Notes under the pieces: model-generated
Database searches by the model: none
What the model was told of the DNA's origin: nothing
Seen by the model: only the letters and a program-made list of their open reading frames with translations
From: CAZHVS01 sp964536015
GTDB lineage: Bacteria > Bacteroidota > Ignavibacteria > Ignavibacteriales > Ignavibacteriaceae
Assembly: GCA_964536015.1 (NCBI GenBank)
Contig: CAZHVS010000008.1
Coordinates: forward strand, 62,001 to 126,000
DNA: 64,000 bases
Reading direction: 5' to 3'
Position numbers and translations under genes: made by a program
Shown here: positions 8,701 to 19,400 of the stretch, piece by piece
Layout of the letters: every line of letters begins with the position of its first letter
Numbering within the stretch: the first letter of the stretch is position 1

Positions 8701-11700
8701 AACTCAACCAATACAGTAACATTAAAACCTGCATCGGGAAATACTGTAACTATCTCTGGTTCATCAGCTAATGGAATATTTAAGTTAAACGGTGCTGATT
8801 ACTTCATAATTGATGGTTCTAATACTGGTGGCACTGATAAAAATCTTACAATAAATAATTCTTCAACTGCCTCACCTTCAGCAACTATCTGGATTTCTAG
8901 TCTAGGAACTGGTACAGGAGCGGTTAACAACACTGTAAAAAATTGTAATATTGGCGGCGGTTCCTCAAGTACAACAGGTATTTTCGGAATTTATGTTGGT
9001 GGTACTTCCCTTTCTTTAGGTGGTGCTGATAACGATAATATTACGATACAGAATAACTCTATAACGAACGTTTCAGTTGGTATTTATGCTTATGGGACAG
9101 CTTCAGTAAGTGCTGGTGGAAATGATAATCTTTCTATTCTGCAAAATACAATTACTGTTAATACTACAACGACAACTGCAAACTATGGCATTCAGGTCGG
9201 TTATGGTTTAAACAGCAATATTTCACAAAATACAATTGATGTTAATTCAACTGCTTCTGGACAACCTGTTGGTATTTCTGTTGAGACAGGTTTTGTTTCA
9301 TCAACAGTAACAAGAAATCTGATAACCAGAGTTAATACAACTGCAACCGGTGGTTATGGTGGAAGAGGTATTACTATTGGAACAGGAACCGCAACAAGTA
9401 GTTTGACTATCTCTAATAATGTTATTTTCGGCGTCAACGGAAGCAATTATTCTGGATTCGGTAATTCATCATCTATGGGAATTGCAGTTGGTGTATTCGG
9501 TAACACCAGTACATTGACAAATGCAACCGGAGGAGTAGATATTTACTATAACAGCATAAATATGTATGGAAACCATAGTTATTCTTCTGCAACAAATACA
9601 GCTGCATTATATGTTGGAAGTGGTGCAAGTAACTTAAATATCATGAATAATATCTTTGTTAATTCGTTGAACAATACAACAACATCAGGTTCAAAGAATT
9701 ATTGTGTCTATTCAGCAGCTACTAATACTGCATTTACAACAATTAATTATAACGATTATTATCCTGTTTCTTCAGCAAACTCAACAGGTTTTGTAGGATA
9801 TTTGGGAAGTGATCGTTCTTCATTAGGTGATTGGCAAACTGCTACAGGAAAAGATGTAAACTCTATTGCAGCAAATCCTATGTTTAATTCAAACACAAAT
9901 TTACAGCCACAATTAGGTTCGCCTGTTCTTTCTGCTGGTGCACCTGCTGGTGGAATTACAATAGATTTCCTTGGCTTACCAAGAAGTGGTACAACTCCTT
10001 CAATTGGTGCTTATGAAAATGGTCTTGATGGAACAGGTCCAACAATTGTTTACACACCTCTTGGAAATACAAACTCTACTTCACAAAGGACATTAACTGT
10101 TACAATTACTGATGCAAGCGGTGTTCCTACTTCTGGAGTAGGTTTACCTGTTTTATACTGGAAAATTAATTCAGGAACTTGGAATTCAGCCACTGGTACA
10201 TTTATTAGCGGTAATAATTATAGTTTCACTTTTGGAAGTGGTGTAGTTGCTAATGATGTTATATCTTACTATATAGCAGCTCAGGATAATTTTACTACAC
10301 CTAATGTTAGTTGCTCTCCTTCAACAGGAGCAAGTGGATTTTCATATAATCCTCCTGCAGTTTCAACTCCTCCAACTACACCAAATAGTTACATTATAAC
10401 TGGTACACCTTTAGCTGGCACTTATACAGTTGGAACAACTATGTTTAACAACTTAACAGGTAAAAATATAACCTTTGAAAAAGTTGTGAACAAAGTTATT
10501 AAGGAAATGCCCGTTAATTTATTAAATAATCAGAAGGATTCGAAGACAAATTTAGAAGATAGAGAAATTTTAGCTGCTAGAGATATTAACAGAATGTCTT
10601 CTGATGTATTCAACGATAATTTAATTACTTACCAAATGGTTGAAGTTGAAGAAGAACAATGGATTCCAATGGAAAATGGTTTGCCTTATACAGGTGAATT
10701 ATTTATAGAAAAATCCAAACATCCTGAAATTCAGTTTCCTGATGGTGTAAATGGTGTTTATCCCACAATCACTGCTGCTGTTAATGATTTGAATCTGAGA
10801 GGAGTTAGCGGACCTACAACCTTTGTCCTTGTAGATATTGCTTATCAGTCAGGAGAAACATTCCCAATCGTATTTGATTCAAATAATGAGTATCAACCTA
10901 CAGCAACAAATACTGTTACTATTAAACCAAATGCTGGTATTAATGTGCTTATCTCAAGTACTTCTGCAACATCAATCTTTAAATTCAATGGTGCTGATTA
11001 TATTACCATTGATGGCTCTAATGACGGTTCAAACTCTGTAAATTTGACAATAAGTAATACAAATAGCAGCACTACAAATACTTGTGCAATCTGGATTGCC
11101 AGTAAATCTGTTTCAGATGGTGCTACAAATAACACAATTAAAAATTGTGCAATAAATGGATATAGTTCGACGACAACTATTGCCGGATTTGTTTTTGGCA
11201 GCGGGACCACTTTTGGAAATTCCGCAGAAGCACCTAACAGCAATAATGTTATTCAGAATAACTATATTACATCTTTCCAGAACGGTATATATCATAATGG
11301 CTGTGCATCACCTCTCGATCAAAATATCTCAATTACTGGAAATACGATTGGTTCAAGTTCTTCCAGCAGTATATTAGGATTCAGAGGTTTAATACTTCAG
11401 AATGCACAGAATTTTTCCATTACCGGAAATACCATTCTTGGCATAAATACTTCGACGTCTTCCACTTCAACGGCTACTGGAATTCAAATTGGTGGAATTA
11501 TTAGTGGTGGAACAATCAAGGGAAATACAATTAAAGACATTAAACAACCTAATACGACTGGTTGGGGTTCAAATGGAATTTTCCTTGCCGCATCAAATAC
11601 AAACTGTAATTTGAACATATTCAACAATGTCATTTTTGATGTTGCAAGTTATGGTTATGCTGGTTCTAGCTCAAGTGATAATGGTTACGGAATAATGATT

Positions 11701-13245
11701 AATAGCGGCGGTGGTTATAATATCTATTATAACAGCGTAAATCTAAATACTAACCAGACTGCTACAACTGGATTACCTGCTGCAATCAATATCAACTCGG
11801 GTGTAACAATGGCAGGTTCTTTAGACATTAGAAATAATGTATTTTCGAACAGCCAAACAGTTGGTACTCAACGCTATGCAATATATAGCGGTGCAGCTAA
11901 TACTGTTTATTCAAATATAAACTATAACAATTATTATTATACAGGTGCGAACCTTGGTTATTTGGGTGCCGCAAATGTGCTGGATTTAACAGCCTGGAGA
12001 ACAGCAACAGGACAGGATCAATTTTCTGTTAGCGGAAATCCTGGTTTCACTTCACCAACTGATCTCCAGCCAGATGCAGCAAATAACAATTGCTGGAATT
12101 TAAATGGTATGGGAACTCCTTTAGCTTCTGTTTCGACAGATATCCTAGGAACTGCAAGAAGTACTACAGTTGCAACGGGTTCTACGGATTTAGGTGCATA
12201 TGAATTTACACCTACTTCTACTCCTCCAGCACCTACTCTAACTGGAACTATCGGAGTTGGAAATACTCAGACTTTCACACTTTCTGGAAATACTCTTGGT
12301 TCAATTTTATGGACTGGTGGAACTGCTTTACCTACATCATTGGTATTTCAGTATAATCCTGGTCAAAATCCAAAAAATCCATCAGGAAATTACAGTAATG
12401 CGCATTGGAATATTTGTCAAACAGGCGGTACAGATTTCACTTATGATTTAACATTAAATTATACCCCTAGTATTCTTGGAACAATTGCTAATGAATCTGA
12501 CATTCGTCTTGCTTCAATTCCGCATACTTGCGTTGTTGTAGTCGATGACCCTGTTCCAATGTGGACTCATTATGAAACTTCAGTAGTTAACACAACTAAT
12601 AAAACTGTGACGATGACTGGATTAACTTCGTTTTCTCAATTTGCATTGAGCGATAATAACAATCCTATGCCGGTTGAGTTAACAACATTTGAAGCGAAGG
12701 TTACAGATAGAATTGTAAATCTTAGCTGGAAGACTGCTACAGAAAATAATTCTTCCAAATTTATTATTGAAAGAAAAAACAATAATAACTGGACGGTAGT
12801 TGGAGAAACTAAAGCATCTGGAATTAGTAATTCAATAAAAGAATATCGATTTGTTGATAAAAAACTTAATTCAGGAAAATATCAATATCGTCTAAAAATG
12901 GTTGATGTTGATGGATCATATAGTTATAGCAACGTTATTGAAGCTGAGGTAGAATTACCAAAAACTTATGCATTAAGCCAGAACTATCCAAATCCGTTTA
13001 ATCCGACTACAAGGATAGATTATCAATTACCTTTGGATGCAAAAGTTACAATTGAACTATATACTATTAGTGGTGAAAAAGTTGCAACTCTTGTAAACAA
13101 CGAACAAACTGCAGGATATTATACACTTGATATAAATGCTTCAAGAGAAGGTTTATCATCAGGAGTATATATTTACAGAATGATTGCTCAGGACAAAGTT
13201 AATGCAGCATTCACACAGGTTAAGAAAATGATGATGATTAAATAA
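5773..13245 (+). CDS. Giant secreted beta-helix protein 1 with T9SS sorting domain
   Basis: This 2490-residue surface or extracellular protein has a signal peptide (about residues 1-25, ending in LAQ) and is rich in S, T, N and G. Three right-handed parallel beta-helix regions are inferred from repeated ITNNxI-, YGIY- and NxNNxI-like rungs: about residues 30-785, 921-1412 and 1657-2145. Two Ig-like modules, starting PPTIVYTP and GPTIVYTP, follow the first two helices. A charged segment of about 100 residues (1557-1656) precedes the third. Then come a module ending in SLTSFSQFALSDNN-type sequence (about 2150-2296), an FnIII-like domain from VELTTFEAKV (about 2298-2393) and the type A T9SS sorting domain beginning LSQNYPNPFNPTTRIDYQLP. 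The sorting domain directs outer-membrane export and is normally removed on anchoring. No active site is evident; adhesion or polysaccharide binding is a guess. Its last 89 codons and its terminator are identical in DNA to those of the next gene. Confidence 0.93.
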   Translation: MTKNLLRLFFVIFFFIFLSKEELAQVDVTSTGGTPSASYTTLKLAFDAINAGTHTGSITINISGDVTETVIAALNASGSGSASYTDILIKPTGGAARTITGSLASELIQFNGADNVTIDGLNTGGNSLTISNTSTSSTSGTSTIKYLADATTNTITNCSILGSSTVALATNGGNIFISTGTTTGNDNITISYCKIGPAGTNLPSKGIYANGSTTSSAIANSNITITNCEIFDFFLTGGCAGIYALTGNTDWSISNNKIYQTASRTFTAAGTMYGIYFSNSTYGNNIQITGNTIGYASNSGTGTLTLLGSSYAGAFQGIYLYAMSTAPNACNINNNIVSDVSLTSSTGLFYGIYNASTASSNTININNNQVKNVGLVTTTGQFTGIYAGAATTLNCSTNVVDNITRNGAGITYGIYYGTCTTITLNGNTIKNISSTSTSSTSNFYGIYSGASPVNENLINNNIYNLTSSSTASQTIIGWYNYTASGTKNVQNNNIYSLSAGGGTATIYGIRLAYGTTVEISGNRVNTLSGGSTIYGIYVSTGTTDNIFKNRIYDLTGYGTSALVYGMYITTATNGYLYNNFISDLKAPSATGTIAVNGLYIAGGTTIGAYYNTIYLNATSSSTSTFGTAGIYASTTPTVDLRNNLVVNTSAPGPTGASYTTAYRRSSTTLTSYANTSNNNLFYAGTPGVTRFIYYDGNNYNAIMDSFKTRVSPRDNASISTSTEKIPFVDIANTPYDLHLNDSLPTQLESGGTRVTSPIAITTDFDNETRYGETGYSGTGTAPDIGADEFEGLPLDLIPPTIVYTPLSNTSSTSARTLVVNVTDATGVPTSAPGWPYLYWRKNSGSWNAVAPSGVSGSNYTFNFGSGVTAGDIIDYYVVAQDNCTPANVGSNPSAGAGNFTSDPPAAGTPPTTPNTYTIVSSISGTFTVGATGDYTSITNAINDIAGKDVVGPIVLNLIDATYTETVPITIPQFSGVNSTNTVTLKPASGNTVTISGSSANGIFKLNGADYFIIDGSNTGGTDKNLTINNSSTASPSATIWISSLGTGTGAVNNTVKNCNIGGGSSSTTGIFGIYVGGTSLSLGGADNDNITIQNNSITNVSVGIYAYGTASVSAGGNDNLSILQNTITVNTTTTTANYGIQVGYGLNSNISQNTIDVNSTASGQPVGISVETGFVSSTVTRNLITRVNTTATGGYGGRGITIGTGTATSSLTISNNVIFGVNGSNYSGFGNSSSMGIAVGVFGNTSTLTNATGGVDIYYNSINMYGNHSYSSATNTAALYVGSGASNLNIMNNIFVNSLNNTTTSGSKNYCVYSAATNTAFTTINYNDYYPVSSANSTGFVGYLGSDRSSLGDWQTATGKDVNSIAANPMFNSNTNLQPQLGSPVLSAGAPAGGITIDFLGLPRSGTTPSIGAYENGLDGTGPTIVYTPLGNTNSTSQRTLTVTITDASGVPTSGVGLPVLYWKINSGTWNSATGTFISGNNYSFTFGSGVVANDVISYYIAAQDNFTTPNVSCSPSTGASGFSYNPPAVSTPPTTPNSYIITGTPLAGTYTVGTTMFNNLTGKNITFEKVVNKVIKEMPVNLLNNQKDSKTNLEDREILAARDINRMSSDVFNDNLITYQMVEVEEEQWIPMENGLPYTGELFIEKSKHPEIQFPDGVNGVYPTITAAVNDLNLRGVSGPTTFVLVDIAYQSGETFPIVFDSNNEYQPTATNTVTIKPNAGINVLISSTSATSIFKFNGADYITIDGSNDGSNSVNLTISNTNSSTTNTCAIWIASKSVSDGATNNTIKNCAINGYSSTTTIAGFVFGSGTTFGNSAEAPNSNNVIQNNYITSFQNGIYHNGCASPLDQNISITGNTIGSSSSSSILGFRGLILQNAQNFSITGNTILGINTSTSSTSTATGIQIGGIISGGTIKGNTIKDIKQPNTTGWGSNGIFLAASNTNCNLNIFNNVIFDVASYGYAGSSSSDNGYGIMINSGGGYNIYYNSVNLNTNQTATTGLPAAININSGVTMAGSLDIRNNVFSNSQTVGTQRYAIYSGAANTVYSNINYNNYYYTGANLGYLGAANVLDLTAWRTATGQDQFSVSGNPGFTSPTDLQPDAANNNCWNLNGMGTPLASVSTDILGTARSTTVATGSTDLGAYEFTPTSTPPAPTLTGTIGVGNTQTFTLSGNTLGSILWTGGTALPTSLVFQYNPGQNPKNPSGNYSNAHWNICQTGGTDFTYDLTLNYTPSILGTIANESDIRLASIPHTCVVVVDDPVPMWTHYETSVVNTTNKTVTMTGLTSFSQFALSDNNNPMPVELTTFEAKVTDRIVNLSWKTATENNSSKFIIERKNNNNWTVVGETKASGISNSIKEYRFVDKKLNSGKYQYRLKMVDVDGSYSYSNVIEAEVELPKTYALSQNYPNPFNPTTRIDYQLPLDAKVTIELYTISGEKVATLVNNEQTAGYYTLDINASREGLSSGVYIYRMIAQDKVNAAFTQVKKMMMIK
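8158..8527 (+). other. Ig-like module, first copy (within protein 1)
   Basis: This stretch encodes PPTIVYTPLSNTSSTSARTL, VNVTDATGVPTS, a central YLYWRKNSGSWNAV and a closing PPTTPNTYTI. A clearly homologous module recurs at about 10030-10400, so a unit of beta-helix plus Ig-like module about 1.87 kb long has been duplicated within the gene. The copies are diverged in DNA, which makes this duplication old. Confidence 0.7.
10030..10400 (+). other. Ig-like module, second copy (within protein 1)
   Basis: This is the second copy of the module at 8158-8527. It encodes GPTIVYTPLGNTNSTSQRTL, TITDASGVPTSG, VLYWKINSGTWNSA and PPTTPNSYII. It precedes the charged insertion at 10441-10740. A related but more distant version occurs in protein 2 at about 16890-17310. 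Confidence 0.7.
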
Positions 13246-13299
13246 TCATTATTTTCTCTTACAAAAATTAAGGCGAGCTAACCACTCGCCTTTTTTATT
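12979..13299 (+). repeat. 321-bp perfect direct repeat, copy 1 (sorting domain plus terminator)
   Basis: Reading base by base, 12979-13299 is identical to 20221-20541. It spans the last 89 codons of protein 1, from QNYPNPFNP to the end, then the stop codon, the 3' untranslated region and the terminator hairpin. Immediately upstream the two genes differ at many synonymous sites, so identity begins and ends sharply. Confidence 0.95.
13271..13297 (+). terminator. Intrinsic terminator of beta-helix gene 1
   Basis: AGGCGAG, a 7-base loop and CTCGCCT are followed by a T run, 25 bases after the stop codon. The same stem closes all three genes of the island, with copies at 20513 and 24043. Confidence 0.9.
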
Positions 13300-13374
13300 T
13301 AATAAATGCAGATGCAAAGATGAACTTAAATAAATTTTAATTTGATTTTTCTTCTATTTTTTCTGCAAATACAG

Positions 13375-13455
13375 TTTTGATTTATACCAAAACTTTTTTA
13401 ACTTAATTTTGAAAAAAAAATTTAACTTCATCAATCAATTAAATGAGGCAAAGAG
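13375..13455 (+). promoter_or_regulatory. Conserved 5' leader of beta-helix gene 2
   Basis: The 81 bases before the ATG at 13456 resemble the 79 bases before the ATG at 20682. Both start with TTTTGA, continue with AAAACTTT and a TAATTT-like box, then an A run, then ATCAATCAA-TAAATGAGGC-AAGA just before the start codon. GAGG is the ribosome binding site. The region probably contains the promoter and 5' untranslated region. The exact promoter boxes are uncertain. Confidence 0.5.
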
Positions 13456-16400
13456 ATGAAAAGAATACTTACTTTCATTTTACTTATATTGTTTTTAGGC
13501 AATTTAAGAATATTATCTCAATCTATTACTAATTATAATTTTAGTGCTTCAAGCGGGACATTTACACAGATTGTAGGTGGAACATCAGTTTCTACTACTG
13601 TTTCCGCTGCAGATTTTTTAGGAGATACTAAAACATCCATACCAATTCCGATAGGATTTACATTTTACTATATGGGACAACCATATAATTATGTAATTGC
13701 TATGTCAGATGGTTATATTTCTTTTAATTCATCAGCAACTTCTAATTTAACTAATAATTTAACCTCCTCTGCTGCTACTCAACGACCATTAATCGCACCC
13801 CTTTGGGACGATCTTGATGGAGCCAGTGGTTCAGGTTCTGCTAGTTATATAACAGAAGGAACAACGGGCTCAAGAGTTTTTACTATAGAATGGATCAACT
13901 GGCAATGGAATTATAGTGCTACTGGAACTACAATCTCTTTCCAGGTAAAATTATATGAAGCTGATGGAAAAATTCAGTTTATTTATCGTGATGATGGAGG
14001 AACAGTAAATTCAGGTAGTGCATCAATTGGAATTACTGCTACCAGTACTGGTTCAGGTAACTTCTTATCATTAGATGGTACGGGAACATCTCCAAATGCA
14101 AGTTCTACTACAGAAACAACTTCGCTTAACACAAAACCTGCTACCGGACAAATATATACTTTTGCTCCAGTACAATATATTAGTCCCGAGGCTCCAATAA
14201 CACTAGGATTTAACAGTATTGGTGCTACTGTAATGAATGTAACGTGGAAGGATAATTCCACAACAGAAACATATTTTAGAATTACTGCTGCTACTGACGC
14301 TGCTTTTACTCAGAATGTAGTTACTATAATTCAGAATTCATCTACAATTGCGGGAACTGGTTCAGATTATCAGATATCTTTGAGCAGTTTGTTGCCCAGT
14401 ACATTATATTATATAAGAATAAGCGCTGAGAATGAAGCAAGTCCTCCTTCTTCCTTCCTAACTGGCAGTCAATCAACTATTGCAGGAACTATGACAGGAA
14501 CAATGACAATAGGCCCAACGGGAACATATACAAGTATTGGCGCTGCAATTAATGCTTTACAATCTAATGGATTGGCGGGTCCAGTAATTTTTGAATTACA
14601 ATCAACTTATGTAAGTACAGTTGAAAGCTTTCCATTAGCATTTCCAAACCTATTTTCAGATGCTGCAAAAACAGTTACATTCCGACCTGAGGCTGGAGCG
14701 ACCAATTTACTAATATCTAATGGTGGTAGTACAGCTTCTACAATAGTATTAACCGATGCAGATTATATCACTTTTGATGGCAGACCTGGTGGTGTCGGTA
14801 CAACAAGTCAATTAACAATTGAAAATACTAATACTGCAACTGGTATAAGAACAGTACTCTTACAAAATGATGCTTCTAATAATACTTTTAAGTATTGTAC
14901 AATAAAAGGAAATCTTCCTTCAACCAATGGTATTGCTGTTATCCAATTTGGAACAACTACAGGAACAACCGGAAATGACAACAACTTGATCGATAATTGT
15001 AACATTGATGCAATGGGTGGAACAGGAACAGCAATATATTCGTCAGGGACTACAACAACAAACGCACATTTTAACAGTAATAATACAATTTCTAATTGTA
15101 ATATTTACGACTTTTATATTAGCTCCACATCAACGACTTCAACTTATGGAATAAGGTTAACTACAGGTAATACTGATTGGACAATAACAAATAATAGTTT
15201 ATATCAGACATCCGCTAGAGCTTATTCTTCTACAGCAGCAATTCATTATATGATCTCTTGCAATTATACTTCGGGAAACAATTTTATTGTAACTAATAAC
15301 CATATGGGTGGAGATAGTCCAAACTCAAATGGCACATATACTATATCATCTGGTTCTGCAAGGTTATTTGTTTTAGAAATGAATGTTGGAACAACAACTG
15401 CATCAAGTGTGCAAGGTAATACTATTAGGAATATCAATATCACCACAGGATATTCAAGTGCCGGTTCTTCAGGATTTATTGGAATCTATGTATCAGCAGG
15501 AAATGTTAATATTGGAAATATCACAGGAAATACAGTAGGTTCTACAACATCCATAAATTCAATCGTATATAATAACTCTGGAACAGATGCAGGTATTTTA
15601 GTTGTAGGAGCTAACCTCGCAGGGGCTGGCACGGTTGTATTTAATAACAACTTATTAGGTGGTTTCACAGCTAATGTTTCAACTGCAACAGTTAGAATTA
15701 ATTTATATTTAATTTCTACAGCAGTGACAGGTCCTTTAACTATTTCTGGAAATACAATTGGTAGTACAACTGTAGCAAATAACATAGTAAATAATGCTGG
15801 AAATACATCTACAAATTTCAATACTCGTGGAATTAATTCAACTTCCACTAATGCTTCTGTAATTATAACAAATAACACAGTTGCGAATATAACATCCACC
15901 TCTACTAATACCGGTCCTTCTTTAGTCGGTATGTATCTAGGACCTTCATCAGCATCAACAAACTATACAGTTACCGGGAACACAGTTTATAACTTAACAA
16001 CTTATAGTTCGAGAACAAGCACAGGTTCTACTGGACCACTTATTGGTATTGCATTTGTAAATACATCGGCTGGTGGTGTTCATAATATCTCTAATAATAT
16101 AGTACATTCATTATTAGACACAACTGCTAGTGCTGCAACAGATATATATGGTATATATATTTCAAATGCAACAACAACTGTTAGTACAGTTGCTGGCAAT
16201 TATATTCATAGTCTAAAACATTCTAGTACCGGTAATGGTCGTATGATAGGTATATACAATGTAAATTGCGCTATGAATATCTTTAATAATATGGTTCGAC
16301 TTGGTATTGACAAAGATGGCAACTCAATTACTGGTGGTTATTGGATTGCAGGAATCTGGAAAGAAACAACTCAAAGAAATTCTATAATTCATAATAGTGT

Positions 16401-19400
16401 TTATATTGGAGGAACAGGAATAGCCGGTTCACAAAATCAAAGCACTTTTGCTTTTAGAAAGAGCGGAACGGGTACTACTGACACATTAATGAATAACATT
16501 TTCTATAATGCACGTTCAAATTCAACAAGTACTGGTAAGCACTATGCTGTTTATCTAAATAACACAACAACATTAGTGTCCGATTTTAATTTATTCTATG
16601 TTGACGGAACAGGAGGAGTTCTTGGCACCGATAACGGTGGAACTAATGATAGAACAACACTAACTGCATGGAAAACTGCTACATCAAAAGATGGTAATAG
16701 TGGTTTTGGTAATCCAAATTTCGTTCTACCAGCAGGTAATTCTTCAAATGTTAACTTACACATTCAATCTCCAACTCCAATTGAAAGTAGTGGAAATTCT
16801 ATTACATATATACCTACAGACTTTGATGGCGATACAAGAAGTTCATTAACGCCTACAGACATTGGAGCAGATGCAGGTAATTTCACAGTTGTAGACATTT
16901 TCCCTCCAGCTATTTCCTTTACGCAGTTGGGTAACGGAACTTCTTCAAACAGAGTACTAACCAATTTTGCAACCATTAAAGATAATGTTGGAGTTTCAAC
17001 AGGTGCAAATTTGCCTCGTTTATATTATAAAAAATCAACTGACGTAGACACTTTAATTGATAATGATCCTGCTAGTGAAGGTTGGAAATATGTTGTTGCT
17101 TCTAATACAACTAGTCCATTTAGTTTTACTATAGACTATAGCCAAATCTATGGCGGTTTTGTTACAACAGGTGATATCATTCAATATTTTGTTGTAGCTC
17201 AGGATGCGGCAAATAATTTAAATTCTTTACCTATGGGTGCGGGTGGTAGTCCAAATCCTCCAGTTCAGAATATTAATGCTGCTCCACCAACACTATACTC
17301 TTATACAATCACCGGTGGAATCAGTGGAGTAAAAACAGTTGGAACAGGCGGAAATTATACTACTTTAACAGGCACTGGTGGTTTGTTTGAAGCAATAAAT
17401 AATAGTGCTGTAACTGGAAATTTAACTGCCAATATTATTTCAGATATTACTGAACCAGGGACAGTATCTTTAAATCAATGGTCTGAAGAAGGAACTGGTA
17501 ATTATACACTAACTATTCAACCTAATGGAACTACTCTATGGACAATTTCCGGTACTGCTGTCACTAGTGGAAATCCCATGATTAATATCAATGGTGCTGA
17601 CAGGGTTACAATCAACGGTGTACAGAATGGTTCTAATGTACCTGGAGCTAGTTATTTAAAATTTGTCAATACAAATAGCACTCCAGCTAACACTGGAGCG
17701 ACAATACAATTTACAAATGGTTCTGTAAATTGTTTTTTAATAAATTGTACTATTGAAAATAACGGAACAAGTACTACACGTGGAGCAATAGTAATTGGCT
17801 CTTCCGGAACAAATAATGTTTTTATTTCTAGTAATAGAATTGGAGATGCAACATCTGGAACGGCTGGCGCTCCGGCTGTGGGTATTTATTCTGCTTCAAG
17901 CACAAATACTGTTGTTGTTGAGGAGAACTATATCTATAATTTCTCAAATTATGGTGTTTATTTTTCAACTGTTGGTAATGAATGCACAATTGCAGATAAT
18001 AGTTTTTATAATAATCTGTCAACTCCACCTTCAACTACGCAATATAGTATTTATGTTGGAGCTGGAAACAATCACAATATAACAGAAAATTATATCGGTG
18101 GTTCAAGTGCTAATTGCGGAGGAACTCCCTGGATAAATAGCGGTGCTATAACATTTTATGGCATTTATCTTGCCGTTGGAACTGCGACTGCTACTTCTGT
18201 TCAAAATAATACTATAAGTAATATTAATCTTACAAGCACTAGCACAGCAAACTTTTACGGTATTTATTGTACAGCAGGGCTTATTGATATAGGGACAATG
18301 TCTGGCAATGTTATTGGAAGTACATCTTATACTCCTGGTTCTCCAAGTATAACTCTTAGCGGTACAGGTACTGTTTATGGAATCTATATGACTGGTTGTA
18401 CAAGTAATATTTGGAAAAATACAATTGCAAATATTTCTCAAACCACAACCTCACCTGGGATATTCTATGCAATCTATTTGTCAGGCACAAATGCATACAA
18501 TGTTGGTTATAATACAATTATGAACTGCGGTGCTACATCATCTTCTACTGGAACAAATGCTATTATTGGTATTTACTATGCCGGTGGTTCTGGCGGCACA
18601 CAAATTTGTACTATACACAATAATATGATTTCTCTTGGTGAAGGTGTTTCAAATAATAATGTTTACAAAGGAATCGATGATTTTGGTTATTCTGGCAATA
18701 TATTAAAAATGTACTATAATAGTGTATTTATTGGAGGTACTGGTACTGGAACTTCCGCTTGCTATGCATACTTGAAAAGAGATGCAGTAACAGAAACTCA
18801 TTATAATAACATTTATGTTAATAACCGTTCTGGTGGCAGTGGAAAATATTTCGCTATTGGTGTCACAAACACAAGTGGTTCATTTATCTCTAACTATAAT
18901 GATTTATACTCTACATCTCCAACATTAGGAGTCTGGAGTACAACTGATATTACAGACTTAACTGGCTGGAAGACAGCTTCCACTCAGGATGCTAATTCTG
19001 TATCACAGGATCCAGTATTCCAAACAAATTCTAATTTGCATCTAAATACTACTGTAACTCCAACATTCCTTAAGGGAACTCCTATTTCTGGAATTACGGA
19101 TGACATTGATGGAGATATGCGGGATAATGCTTATCCTTATATGGGAGCTGATGAAGATCCAAATAAGAGACTCTCCCCTCTAGCGATTGATGGTTTATTA
19201 AACGAATCTGAATATTTAACAGTTGCTACAAAACAAAATACGAATAGTGGTTTTGGAGGCAATATCGATGTATCTAAGATTGTTTACTACTTTGATAACA
19301 CTGCACAACAATTATTTATTGGAGTTGTAGGCAAACTTGATGTTTCCAACAATAACGGTATTGGTCTCTGGCTTGGATTTACAGAACCAACAGGAATACC

